Positions 19,403 to 28,090 are shown, numbered from the stretch's first letter. The stretch: 64,000 bases of DNA from Bacteroidales bacterium (GCA_900768685.1 CAAGDX010000006.1:52923-116922), one strand, 5' to 3'. Notes: generated by a model from the sequence alone, not told the origin. A program made the numbers and translations.

Positions 19403-20646
19403 TTCAGTGTTATATTTTTTTTGTTGTTAAATTTGCTTATGTCTGATGTCACCACCTTGTCACCCGGTTTAAGTCCGGAAATTACTTCCACGTATTCCCA
19501 GTTTGACTCTCCCAATGTAACCTCGGTCTTTGTCAGGGTGTCGTCTGTGGTAAGTACATATACGTTGTATTTACCCGGTTTTTTATAGTCCGGAAAACGG
19601 CGGATACGTGTTGCATCATCTATTACGTCGGTGAGTACATTTATGTCTGCTTTCAGCCCAGAGCGTAAGCATGGAGCGTCATTTTCCGTAAGAGATACAA
19701 TGAAAGTGACAAGTCCGTCTTTTGCGTTAGGTGAAATGTTTGTTATAATGCCGTCAAGGCTCGTCTTGCCTACTTTTACCAACACTTTAGAACCGGATCC
19801 TACACGGTCGAGGTATCCCTCTGCAAGTTCACCTTTAAGGCGGAAATGACTCAAGTCCGCTATTGTTGCAATATGTTCTCCGGCATTTATTTGAGCACCT
19901 ATTTGGTCATTAATAAATGTGAGAACGGCATTGCGAGGAGATTTGATTTTGGCGTCGTCCATTTTTCGTTGCATATCTCCGAGGTCGCGAGTGAGCATGG
20001 ATAATTCCACGTTTGAGGAATTTATACTTGCTTCAGCTACTTTGCGACTGTTTTCCAGCTGAGAACGGAGCTGCTTTAGTTGCAATTCTTCAGTGGCGAG
20101 TTTCATTTCCGCTTCGCGAACACGTTCTCCCGTACCGGAGCCGATAGAATCCAGGTAACGTTCATTTTCAAGTGACACTTGCAGAGAGTTTACCTGCATC
20201 TCTTTCACCTTTATCTGCATTTGTAGGTCACTGAGCGATGTACTGTTGTCCAGCTTCTTGCGGTCTATTTCAATTTGTTTCAGTCTCTGACGGTCTGCCG
20301 CTTCAGATAGTGAAGTCTGTGTGTCTGAAAGGTCAAGAAGCATAATTGGTGTGCCCGCTTTCAGAGAATCGCCAAGAGTGCAATAAACTTCTACGATACG
20401 AGTGGAAATAGGGGATACTATTACCTGTTCAAATGCAGGCTCTACACGTCCTGTTGCTGAAAGAGATGTTGCAATTGTGCCTTTATCAACAGTTGTGATA
20501 ACTATACTACTCCGTTTTACAGTTTGACGCGTAAAAACGGGAAAAAATATCGCGGTCAGTACAAGTGCTGCAATTATTGAACCCCATTTGATGAAAGATT
20601 TTTTCTTTCGGGTTTTCTTTTCTTCTTCAGATATTGGTCTGTCCAT
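19399..20646 (-). CDS. HlyD/MacA-type periplasmic adaptor protein
   Basis: This 415-residue adaptor is the first gene of the efflux operon. A cytoplasmic N-terminus rich in Lys and a single anchor helix (about 20-39) precede a biotinyl-lipoyl half-motif (about 60-105), a coiled-coil hairpin (about 110-230), the second lipoyl half and a beta-barrel domain (LKGELAEGYLDRV). The C-terminal membrane-proximal domain contains VTLGESNWEYVEVISGLKPGD. It bridges the inner-membrane permeases to the TolC-like channel. Transcription probably starts at the sigma-54 promoter 39-55 bases before its ATG. Confidence 0.93.
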   Translation of the reverse strand: MDRPISEEEKKTRKKKSFIKWGSIIAALVLTAIFFPVFTRQTVKRSSIVITTVDKGTIATSLSATGRVEPAFEQVIVSPISTRIVEVYCTLGDSLKAGTPIMLLDLSDTQTSLSEAADRQRLKQIEIDRKKLDNSTSLSDLQMQIKVKEMQVNSLQVSLENERYLDSIGSGTGERVREAEMKLATEELQLKQLRSQLENSRKVAEASINSSNVELSMLTRDLGDMQRKMDDAKIKSPRNAVLTFINDQIGAQINAGEHIATIADLSHFRLKGELAEGYLDRVGSGSKVLVKVGKTSLDGIITNISPNAKDGLVTFIVSLTENDAPCLRSGLKADINVLTDVIDDATRIRRFPDYKKPGKYNVYVLTTDDTLTKTEVTLGESNWEYVEVISGLKPGDKVVTSDISKFNNKKNITLK

Positions 20647-20684
20647 AATTATTAATAAGTATTTTTGTTTTTTGCCGGATAATG

Positions 20685-20701
20685 TGCGATAACCGTGCCA
20701 A
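20685..20701 (-). promoter_or_regulatory. Sigma-54 (RpoN) -24/-12 promoter of the efflux operon
   Basis: On the minus strand the sequence reads TTGGCACG, four bases, TCGCA. The invariant GG and GC have the exact spacing of the RpoN consensus TGGCACG-N4-TTGCA, with one mismatch. The inferred start is near 20674, giving a leader of about 28 bases before the adaptor ATG at 20646. The operon itself encodes an NtrC-type activator, which strengthens the call. Confidence 0.82.
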
Positions 20702-20722
20702 AAACGTAAACTGCTGAAAATC

Positions 20723-20779
20723 AGTGTAGTTTCTTTTGAATTAGTGTACGTTTTCGGACACTTTTGTCCGATGTGTACG
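20723..20779 (-). promoter_or_regulatory. Putative NtrC-type upstream activating site
   Basis: A perfect 7-bp inverted repeat, TCGGACA-CTTT-TGTCCGA (20754-20771), lies about 80-97 bases upstream of the inferred sigma-54 start. Copies of GTGTA flank it at 20724, 20744 and 20773, the second and third extended to GTGTACG. The position suits an enhancer for a Fis-type helix-turn-helix. That the operon's own response regulator binds here is inferred. Confidence 0.6.
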
Positions 20780-20874
20780 ATTTTGTATCTAAAAGGAATT
20801 AAAAGCGGTTATTAAAATAATTGTTATCAATTATTAAAGTTTGTAAAATCATTTACAATGACGTAGATAATTAT

Positions 20875-20882
20875 TAAATTTG
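20875..20882 (+). promoter_or_regulatory. -7 box for the NagB-like/PIG-L gene
   Basis: TAAATTTG matches TAnnTTTG and lies 20 bases before the ATG at 20903. The expected -33 TTTG is not seen at the right distance. Confidence 0.5.
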
Positions 20883-20902
20883 CACAACCAAAAATTAACC
20901 CA

Positions 20903-22879
20903 ATGAAAACTAACCTAAGTTCACAAATCAAGCTCGATACAATCCCTCGCCGCTATTATGCACCGGAAGGAGATATAGAAAGAGCATCTCTTACGAGAGA
21001 AGAAAAAATTTATACCCGTATTTTTGAAAGTGCATCAGAAGGAAGTGTTTATCTTGCAAAGCATGTAGCAGACTTAATCAATCGCAATGTGAGAGATAAA
21101 GGTCACTGTGTACTTGCACTTGGTGCAGGCTTCAGCACACATTCCGTTTACTCTTCACTGATAGACCTTTATAGAGAAGGTTGCGTATCTTTCAAGAACG
21201 TAATAGTATTTAATCTTTGTGAGTTTTATCCGGAAGTAGGTGAAGGTTCAAGCACATTTGCACGCCTTAAACAAGTATTCTTGGATCATGTTGACCTTAA
21301 GCCGAGTAATATCCACACTTTTGACACCTCTGTTACAAAGGAGCAACTTTTTGACTATTGTTTGGACTACCAGCATGAAATTGAAAAGGCAGGCGGTATA
21401 GATATTACTATCCTTGAAGTGGGTACAAACGGTACATTAGGATTTAACGAGCCCGGTTCACTTTCCACAAGTGCTTGTCGCCTCGTACTCCTCAGTAACG
21501 ATACAAAACGCCGTATTACAAAAGAATATAATATAGACCATGCTCCTTCTACAGCCGTTACACTTGGTATCAGCAACATTCTCAGCTCATCAAGAATCAT
21601 GGCTATGGCATGGGGCGAAAACTATTCAGCTACTATTCAGAATGCTATTGAAGGAAATGTTACGGACAATGTTCCTGCTTCTTTCCTCCAGCTTCACAAC
21701 CATACCAGAATAGCTCTGGACCTCCCGGCTGCTGAATCACTTACACGTATTTCTCACCCATGGAAAGTGACTTCATGCGAATGGACAGACAAACTTATCC
21801 GCCGTGCTATTGTTTGGCTTTGCGCTCAAACAGGCAAACCAATCCTTAAAATCACAAACAAGGATTATATGGATTGGGGACTTGGCGAACTTGTAGCACT
21901 TTACGGTTCTGCATATAACGTAAATATTAAGGTGTTCAATGAGTTGCAACACACTATCACAGGTTGGCCGGGTGGCAAACCGAACGAAGATGATAAATAT
22001 CGTCCGGAACGTGCTAACCCATATCCAAAACGTGTGATTGTATTCAGCCCGCACCCTGATGATGACGTTATTTCTATGGGCGGAACACTCCAGCGTCTTG
22101 TGGATCAAAAGCACGATGTTCACGTAGCATACGAAACATCCGGTAATATCGCGGTAGGTGATGAAGATATGTCTCGCTACTTCCTCCTCAACGACCGCAT
22201 TGCTCCTATGTTTGGCTTTGATACCGATTCTTATAAGAAACTTTCATCAGAACTTCAAGAATTTATAGCTAATAAGGCTCCGGGTGAAGTAGATACTGCA
22301 GATATCCGCGAAATCAAAACAATGATTCGCCAAGCTGAAGCAACTATCGCTTGCGACTATGTCGGTGTACCGAGACAGAACATTCACTTCTTGCGTTTGC
22401 CATTCTATGAAACAGGTACTATCAAGAAAGGTGAACTCGGTGAAAAAGATATAAACATAGTTAAGGAACTCATTTCAAACGTTAAGCCTCACCAAATCTT
22501 TGTGGCAGGTGACCTTGCTGACCCACACGGAACACACCGTGTATGTACAGATGCCGTTCTTGCTGCTATTGATGAACTGAAAGGCGAAGACTGGATGAAA
22601 GATTGCCGCATTTGGATGTACCGCGGAGCATGGGCAGAATGGGAAATTGACCATATTGAAATGGCTGTTCCTATGTCACCTGAGCAGTTGCGTTCAAAAC
22701 GTAATTCAATCCTCAAACACCAGTCACAAATGGAAAATGCTCCGTTCCTTGGTGATGATGACCGTCTGTTCTGGCAGAGAGCGGAAGAAAGAAACCGTGC
22801 TACGGCTCTTCTCTACCACAATCTCGGTCTTGCATCTTACGAAGCTATTGAAGCATTCGTTGAATATCATCCATTGTAA
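20903..22879 (+). CDS. NagB-like / PIG-L (LmbE) deacetylase fusion protein
   Basis: The 658-residue cytosolic protein belongs to the Bacteroidales family usually annotated glucosamine-6-phosphate deaminase. Residues about 30-330 are a NagB-like sugar-phosphate isomerase fold, and about 370-640 a PIG-L/LmbE deacetylase fold. The PIG-L zinc motif is present (SPHPDDD, H384 D386 D387; DPHGTH near 537). The NagB half is altered at classical catalytic sites: the FNMDEY motif reads FNLCEF (C106), and DGHIAFNEP reads NGTLGFNEP (N176, T178), keeping only the Glu (E183). Deaminase activity is therefore doubtful and an N-acetyl-hexosamine deacetylase role is more likely. The gene is monocistronic, with its own promoter and terminator. 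Confidence 0.85.
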   Translation: MKTNLSSQIKLDTIPRRYYAPEGDIERASLTREEKIYTRIFESASEGSVYLAKHVADLINRNVRDKGHCVLALGAGFSTHSVYSSLIDLYREGCVSFKNVIVFNLCEFYPEVGEGSSTFARLKQVFLDHVDLKPSNIHTFDTSVTKEQLFDYCLDYQHEIEKAGGIDITILEVGTNGTLGFNEPGSLSTSACRLVLLSNDTKRRITKEYNIDHAPSTAVTLGISNILSSSRIMAMAWGENYSATIQNAIEGNVTDNVPASFLQLHNHTRIALDLPAAESLTRISHPWKVTSCEWTDKLIRRAIVWLCAQTGKPILKITNKDYMDWGLGELVALYGSAYNVNIKVFNELQHTITGWPGGKPNEDDKYRPERANPYPKRVIVFSPHPDDDVISMGGTLQRLVDQKHDVHVAYETSGNIAVGDEDMSRYFLLNDRIAPMFGFDTDSYKKLSSELQEFIANKAPGEVDTADIREIKTMIRQAEATIACDYVGVPRQNIHFLRLPFYETGTIKKGELGEKDINIVKELISNVKPHQIFVAGDLADPHGTHRVCTDAVLAAIDELKGEDWMKDCRIWMYRGAWAEWEIDHIEMAVPMSPEQLRSKRNSILKHQSQMENAPFLGDDDRLFWQRAEERNRATALLYHNLGLASYEAIEAFVEYHPL

Positions 22880-22937
22880 TGTATCATTTCAGATATATAA
22901 TAAGTGAATCATAGGTAAAAATAAAGATGTGTATATG

Positions 22938-22971
22938 TCCGATTGCTCGTGAGAGTAGTCGGATTTTTTTT
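22938..22971 (+). terminator. Rho-independent terminator
   Basis: An 11-bp stem from TCCGATTGCTC to its complement with two wobbles and a GTGA loop is followed by eight Ts. It ends the NagB-like/PIG-L transcript. Confidence 0.85.
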
Positions 22972-23016
22972 ATTAGGTTTTGTAGGCTTGGGATACAAAT
23001 TTTAAAAATAAATTGC

Positions 23017-23024
23017 TACCTTTG
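23017..23024 (+). promoter_or_regulatory. -7 box for the His-rich protein / TonB receptor operon
   Basis: TACCTTTG is an exact TAnnTTTG match. The inferred start would be only 4-7 bases before the ATG at 23036, so the transcript would be nearly leaderless. Confidence 0.55.
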
Positions 23025-23035
23025 CAGTGAAAAAT

Positions 23036-23389
23036 ATGGTAGCATACAAGAAAAAAGAGAATATAATCAGGCAATATGTGGCAGTGTTTTTTATAGCACT
23101 GCTTTCTTGCTACTATTCAAGCAGTACTCTTTTTCTTCATTCACATAACGTAAACAATTGTATTGTTTGGCACTCGCACCCATTCAGCAATGCTCCTCAC
23201 AGTGAGCAGAGTGCAGTAGCTATTGCTACCCTTAATGTCATCAATGCGGTTACAGCTGACACGGATTTCACAATTTCTCAGTTCCTAACATTACTTTGTA
23301 CTGTAACCGAACGAGTTAATGAAACTGTATGTGACCTTTCCATATTAGCAGAGGATTTGCGTGCTCCCCCTTTTGGTGTGTTTATTTAA
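23036..23389 (+). CDS. Small membrane-anchored HSH-motif protein
   Basis: The 117-residue product starts at ATG 23036; a GTG nine bases upstream is possible. It has one hydrophobic segment (about 15-33) serving as anchor or signal, then a histidine-containing extracytoplasmic part (LHSHNVNN, WHSHPFSNAPHS). Small proteins with paired HSH motifs often precede TonB-dependent receptors in Bacteroidetes, and the receptor gene here starts about 100 bases downstream. A role in binding a metal ion or metal chelate is suggested by the histidines but not shown. The protein ends without a domain I recognise. Confidence 0.65.
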   Translation: MVAYKKKENIIRQYVAVFFIALLSCYYSSSTLFLHSHNVNNCIVWHSHPFSNAPHSEQSAVAIATLNVINAVTADTDFTISQFLTLLCTVTERVNETVCDLSILAEDLRAPPFGVFI

Positions 23390-23491
23390 TAATTAAACTT
23401 ACAAACTACATTATTTCATTTGTATGGCGCAGCGAGTGCTGTTGCTATGCTATTATTTAAATATTCACATCAATACAAATACTCTTTTTTT

Positions 23492-25786
23492 ATGAAATAT
23501 ATTTTTGCGTTGACAGCTTTGCTGCTGTCAACATACTTTGCGTCTGCGGATTCTCTCTCAGACGCACACATCGTGGGACACGTTATAGACAAAGACAATA
23601 AAGAACATCTATCATATATCACCGTTCGACTTGACGGCACAGCTATTGGAACAAATACAGATGCTACAGGTCACTATTCTCTGAAAAATATTCCTGAGGG
23701 CAAATATATGATTGAAGCCTCTTGTGTAGGTTACATCACACAGAAAAAGCCCGTTAGTATAAGTGCCGGTAAGACTTTAGAAATAAATTTTGAACTTGCA
23801 AGCGATGTGATGATGCTGGAGCAAGTTGTTGTTACCGGAAATAAAAGTGAAGTGAAACGTAGAGAAAGTTCTACACTCGTAAACGTTGTATCAGCTCCGC
23901 TTTTTGACCTGGTGAGTGCTTGCAGCCTTGCCGACGGACTTAATTTTCAGCCCGGGGTGAGAGTGGAAAACGACTGTCAAAACTGCGGTTTTACTCAAGT
24001 GAGAATTAACGGTCTTGACGGTCACTATTCGCAAATACTTATGAATTCTCGTCCTGTTTTCTCCGCTCTAACAGGTGTCTATGGCTTGGAGCAGATACCT
24101 GCAAATATGATAGACCGTGTGGAAGTTATGCGAGGAGGCGGTTCTGCACTATTCGGTTCTTCCGCCATTGGTGGCACAATTAATATCATCACTAAAGACC
24201 CTGTAGTAAATTCTGCAGAAGTGAGCCATACCTCCACCACTATTGGTGTGACTGATGCACTTGACAATAATACTACATTCAATGCATCTGTAGTCAGCCC
24301 TAATGAAAAACTGGGAATATTTGTCTTCGGACAAAATCGTGTGCGTGACGGTTATGACCATGATGATGACGGCTATACGGAAATTGCGATGCTCAAAACG
24401 CAAACAATAGGTATGCGTACTTTTGCCCGCACGTCAAACTTTTCAAAACTCACGCTTGAATATCACGGAACACACGAGTTCCGCCGTGGCGGAGATAACC
24501 TTGATTTGCAGCCGCATAGAGCACACGTTGCAGAGCAGACGGACCATAATATTCATGCTGTGGATATGGCTTTTAATCTTTGGGATAGAGACTATGTCAA
24601 CCGCGAGCTTTTCTATGCTTCAATGCAAAATACACGCCGCAATAGTTATTATGGTAGCGGTATGGATGAAAATGCATACGGTAAAACAAAAGATTTTGTT
24701 GGTGTTCTTGGTGCTCAATATATCAGAAAATTTTCCAAACTTGTTTTTATGCCATCGGAGTTTACTGCCGGAGTGGAGTTTAATTATAATTACCTGAATG
24801 ATGTTACTCTCGGTTACGACCACGATGTGAGCCAGCATGTGAGGATTTATTCCGCATATCTCCAAAATGAATGGCGAACGGAACGCTGGGGATTTCTTGT
24901 CGGGGGTAGGGTAGATAAACATTCGCTCATTTCAGACGCTATTTTTTCTCCGCGAGCAAATGTTCGCTATAATCCTTCCGAGAACCTTAATTTCCGTTTA
25001 TCTTATTCCACGGGATTCCGTTCCCCGCAAGCCTACGATGAGGATTTCCATGTAGCTATAGTGGGAGGAGATAGAGTTGTGACTATTCTTGCTGATGACC
25101 TCAAAGAGGAAAGTTCAAACAGTGTGAGTGGTTCCGTGGATTGGTATCATACGTTTGGCAATGTTCAAGCCAATGTGCTTTTTGAGGCATTTTACACAGA
25201 CCTCAAAGACGTTTTTGCACTCAGGCTTCTTGATGAACATGACTCAAAAGGGAACCAAGTGCTTGAACGTTATAACGGTAGCGGTGCAAGAGTATGGGGC
25301 TTGAATTTGGAGGCAAAGGCAATGATGAATGTTAAGTTTCAAATACAAGCCGGTGTAACACTCCAAAAAAGCCGTTACAAACAGCCTGAAGTGTGGAGTG
25401 AAAATGAGAATGTGCCCGCGGAAAAACGGATGTTCAAAACACCGGATACATACGGATATTTCACACTTAAATATAATCCTATAAAGCCGCTCACATTGGG
25501 TCTGACCGGTACTTATACAGGTTCAATGCTCGTTCAGCACCTTGCCGGTTCCGGAACAGATATAGATGTTGCGGTGGAAACACCATCATTCCTGGATGCA
25601 ACATTCAAGGTTTCATACGATTTCAAAATTTTTAATTATTCAACACTGCAAATAAATGCCGGAGTTCAAAATATTTTTAATAGTTATCAGAAAGATTTTG
25701 ATAAAGGTGAAAATCGAGATTCCGGTTATATTTATGGTCCAATGTTGCCAAGAAGCATTTTTGCCGGGGTGAAAATTAAAATCTAA
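23492..25786 (+). CDS. TonB-dependent outer-membrane receptor
   Basis: The start is set at ATG 23492, which gives a proper signal peptide (FALTALLLSTYFASA); the frame is open 72 bases further up. The 764-residue protein has a CarboxypepD_reg-like domain (about 30-105), a plug domain (about 120-235) and a 22-strand barrel. The plug carries NCQNCGFTQVRINGLDG and RVEVMRGGGSALFGSSAIGGTINI, and the chain ends in PRSIFAGVKIKI. The Cys pair NCQNC is characteristic of a Bacteroidetes receptor subgroup. No SusD partner is encoded, so the ligand is more likely a metal chelate, heme or cofactor than a glycan. The upstream HSH protein also hints at metal. Confidence 0.9.
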   Translation: MKYIFALTALLLSTYFASADSLSDAHIVGHVIDKDNKEHLSYITVRLDGTAIGTNTDATGHYSLKNIPEGKYMIEASCVGYITQKKPVSISAGKTLEINFELASDVMMLEQVVVTGNKSEVKRRESSTLVNVVSAPLFDLVSACSLADGLNFQPGVRVENDCQNCGFTQVRINGLDGHYSQILMNSRPVFSALTGVYGLEQIPANMIDRVEVMRGGGSALFGSSAIGGTINIITKDPVVNSAEVSHTSTTIGVTDALDNNTTFNASVVSPNEKLGIFVFGQNRVRDGYDHDDDGYTEIAMLKTQTIGMRTFARTSNFSKLTLEYHGTHEFRRGGDNLDLQPHRAHVAEQTDHNIHAVDMAFNLWDRDYVNRELFYASMQNTRRNSYYGSGMDENAYGKTKDFVGVLGAQYIRKFSKLVFMPSEFTAGVEFNYNYLNDVTLGYDHDVSQHVRIYSAYLQNEWRTERWGFLVGGRVDKHSLISDAIFSPRANVRYNPSENLNFRLSYSTGFRSPQAYDEDFHVAIVGGDRVVTILADDLKEESSNSVSGSVDWYHTFGNVQANVLFEAFYTDLKDVFALRLLDEHDSKGNQVLERYNGSGARVWGLNLEAKAMMNVKFQIQAGVTLQKSRYKQPEVWSENENVPAEKRMFKTPDTYGYFTLKYNPIKPLTLGLTGTYTGSMLVQHLAGSGTDIDVAVETPSFLDATFKVSYDFKIFNYSTLQINAGVQNIFNSYQKDFDKGENRDSGYIYGPMLPRSIFAGVKIKI

Positions 25787-25812
25787 TTTTTCATATATAA
25801 TCCTTGTGTAGA

Positions 25813-25856
25813 TTAGACACAAATGATAATTTTGTGAAATTATTGTTTGTGTCTAA
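25813..25856. repeat. 44-nt near-perfect palindrome
   Basis: Twenty base pairs (two G-T wobbles) close on a TGTG loop; outer arms are TTAGACACAAA and TTTGTGTCTAA, inner arms ATAATTT and AAATTAT. It lies 27 bases after the TonB receptor stop. No clean T-run follows, so it may be a terminator of unusual form, an mRNA stabiliser or a protein-binding site. Confidence 0.8.
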
Positions 25857-25918
25857 TGTGTTTACTTATTGTTTTTGCATATTTGTTGAATATATTTTTA
25901 TTTTTCAATAATTGTTGT

Positions 25919-25926
25919 TATATTTG
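25919..25926 (+). promoter_or_regulatory. -7 box for the VTC operon
   Basis: TATATTTG matches TAnnTTTG. The ATG at 25931 is only four bases further on, so either the transcript is leaderless or the true promoter lies upstream. Confidence 0.4.
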
Positions 25927-25930
25927 TAAA

Positions 25931-26692
25931 ATGAGGAGTGTTAGAAATGACATAATAGATTTAGGAAAATTTGATACCATTACTCTTGATGAGATGAAAG
26001 ACATTCGTCTCATGAATCGTATAGATACCAAGTTTGTTACCACTATACCTGTTCTTTGCAAACTCCTCGAAATGGCAAAAGAGGAATATCGCATACAAGA
26101 GACGTGCGGAAAACGGATTTTGGAATATTATACATTGTACTTTGATACACCGGCTCACGATATGTATATTTCACACCAAAACGGGAAAAAACCTCGCCAA
26201 AAAATCCGTGTCAGAAGTTATGTGGATTCAAATCTGAGTTTCTTGGAAGTGAAAAATAAGTTCGCCAATGGACGTACTAAGAAAAAACGAATTTCAATAT
26301 CAGACAAATCTCAGTGGAACTCTCCGGATTCTTTGTATTTCCTTGCAGAGCGTAGTAGATACGACGTCTCCATTATCAGACCTCAGATAGAAAACTCATT
26401 TAGTAGGATTACTCTCGTAAATAGAGCATTGAGTGAAAGAATTACTATTGACGTAAATTTGAAATTTCACAATATCGAAAATGATGCCAGGCTTGAAATG
26501 ACAGATTATGTTATTATAGAACTCAAAAGAGATGGAAACAAAACATCTCAGATAAACAAATTTTTGCTGGACTTGCGTGTGAAGCCTTCTCGCTTTAGCA
26601 AATACTGTGTAGGATGTGCAAAAACAGACCCCGGTCTGAAACAAAATAGATTTAAACCACTTTTTACTTACCTAAATAAACTTTTACAATAA
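25931..26692 (+). CDS. VTC-domain polyphosphate polymerase-like protein
   Basis: The product from ATG 25931 has 253 residues and is cytosolic or membrane-associated. It is a CYTH-fold VTC domain: basic tunnel residues and acidic metal ligands appear in NRIDTKFV, LYFDTP, KIRVRSY, FLEVKNK, RTKKKRI, RITIDVNLKF, VIIELKRDG and KPSRFSKYCVG. The family includes the yeast Vtc4 polymerase that makes polyphosphate from ATP. A start at 25847 would add a hydrophobic AT-rich leader and is less likely. It heads an operon with DUF4956 (8-base gap), DUF2490 and a carbohydrate-binding lipoprotein, an arrangement met in many Bacteroidetes. Confidence 0.85.
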   Translation: MRSVRNDIIDLGKFDTITLDEMKDIRLMNRIDTKFVTTIPVLCKLLEMAKEEYRIQETCGKRILEYYTLYFDTPAHDMYISHQNGKKPRQKIRVRSYVDSNLSFLEVKNKFANGRTKKKRISISDKSQWNSPDSLYFLAERSRYDVSIIRPQIENSFSRITLVNRALSERITIDVNLKFHNIENDARLEMTDYVIIELKRDGNKTSQINKFLLDLRVKPSRFSKYCVGCAKTDPGLKQNRFKPLFTYLNKLLQ

Positions 26693-26700
26693 AAATAATT

Positions 26701-27360
26701 ATGGATGACCTTGAATTTTTGGATTCTCACCTTGTAACATCACTTGACGTATGGCAGTTGCTGTTTAGATTTACTTTTAATAGTGTCGTAATGTGGATTA
26801 TTATCCACTGGTTTTATTATCGTAAGTCTCGGCGCAGAGATTATTATTTTACTTTTGCACTTATCAGTGTGAGTATATTCTTCCTTATCTTTTTGCTTGG
26901 AAGCGTAAAGATGAAAATCGGATTTGCTCTCGGATTGTTTGCTATTTTTGGTATAATACGTTATCGCACGGAGCAGATGCCTGTGCGAGAAATGACATAC
27001 TTGTTTGTTCTCATTGCAATATCAGTGATAAATGCTCTTTCCACAACAATCAGTCTTGCGGAATTGTTTCTTACTAATGGAATATTTATATTTTGTATTT
27101 GGTTTAGCGAGCATAATAAGTGGCTTCGCCATGTTTCAAATAAATTGGTGCAATATGACAAAATTGAACTCATAAAACCTGATAAATACGATGAACTTTT
27201 GGCAGACTTGAAGGAAAGAACCGGTCTTAACATTATTTCCGTGGAAGTTGGTTCTATTGACTTTTTAAGAGATACGGCACTTTTAAAAATTTACTACGAA
27301 GACAATAATAATTCTATAAATACTGTAAATAATTTACCTAAAATACCTAAAGGACAATGA
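26701..27360 (+). CDS. DUF4956 membrane protein
   Basis: The 219-residue protein has about four transmembrane helices (about 17-40, 48-70, 72-88, 100-145) followed by a cytosolic tail with a ferredoxin-like feel (NIISVEVGSIDFLRDTALLKIYY). The GFALGLFAIFGIIRYRT motif is typical of DUF4956. This family is repeatedly found beside VTC-domain genes, and in yeast the VTC complex likewise needs membrane subunits, so it may be the membrane channel or scaffold for the polymerase; that is inference. Its stop overlaps the next start (ATGA). Confidence 0.85.
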   Translation: MDDLEFLDSHLVTSLDVWQLLFRFTFNSVVMWIIIHWFYYRKSRRRDYYFTFALISVSIFFLIFLLGSVKMKIGFALGLFAIFGIIRYRTEQMPVREMTYLFVLIAISVINALSTTISLAELFLTNGIFIFCIWFSEHNKWLRHVSNKLVQYDKIELIKPDKYDELLADLKERTGLNIISVEVGSIDFLRDTALLKIYYEDNNNSINTVNNLPKIPKGQ

Positions 27361-28076
27361 AAAAGAAACTATTTTTATGCTTATTGGTTGCTGCAGGTAG
27401 TAGCACGGCATTTGCAGAAGGACCTGCACTATGGAGTAGTATTTCAGCAGAAAAGAAAATCACTAAGCAGTGGAATGCTGCTGCGGAAGTTGAGTATCGT
27501 TCATTACCGGAATTTGACGGTACGGATAGGGTAAGTATAGGTATTTCTACCGATTATCAGATTCTTCCGTTTATCAAAGTTGATGCAGGATACACATTTA
27601 TGAATTGCTATTCTGAAGATAGAATAACTGCTAAGAATAATTTCATACCTTCGTATTGGTATGCTCGACACCGTACATTTGTTTCAGCAACAGGTAAAAT
27701 TAAATTTGGAATGTTTTCCATTTCTCTCCGTGAACGTTGGCAATATACTTATCGCCCGGAAAAATCCGTGCCAAAATTTGAAGCGGATGGTGAAACTCCA
27801 AAAGCGGACGAAGTGGTAAAAGGAAAAGGAACTAATGTGCTACGTTCTCGCCTTTTAGTGGAATATAATATCAAACCTATAAAACTCAGTCCTTACGCTT
27901 CTGTAGAAATGTATCATTCCGGTAGTGGATTGGATAAGACACGCTACACTGTGGGTGCACAATACAAAATTACAAAAAAACATAGTGTTGAAGCATATTA
28001 TAGATATCAAGACCGCAGTGATGAAGATGAAGTGGATGGAAACATCATAGGGGTGAGTTATAAATTTAAATTTTAA
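27357..28076 (+). CDS. DUF2490 outer-membrane barrel protein
   Basis: The 239-residue protein has a signal peptide (cleavage near AFAEG) and amphipathic strands ending in a terminal aromatic (VSYKFKF), as in small outer-membrane barrels. WSSISAEKKITKQWNAAAEVEYR and YTVGAQYKITKKHSVEAYYRYQ-type strands (partly quoted) fit DUF2490. The start overlaps the DUF4956 stop by four bases, so both are co-translated. It gives the VTC operon an outer-membrane component; function unknown. Confidence 0.82.
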   Translation: MKKKLFLCLLVAAGSSTAFAEGPALWSSISAEKKITKQWNAAAEVEYRSLPEFDGTDRVSIGISTDYQILPFIKVDAGYTFMNCYSEDRITAKNNFIPSYWYARHRTFVSATGKIKFGMFSISLRERWQYTYRPEKSVPKFEADGETPKADEVVKGKGTNVLRSRLLVEYNIKPIKLSPYASVEMYHSGSGLDKTRYTVGAQYKITKKHSVEAYYRYQDRSDEDEVDGNIIGVSYKFKF

Positions 28077-28090
28077 TTTCCGTAGTTGTT

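Noticed and set aside
23420..23491. Upstream ATG for the TonB receptor
   Set aside because: The extension lacks receptor-like sequence; the ATG at 23492 begins a clean signal peptide.
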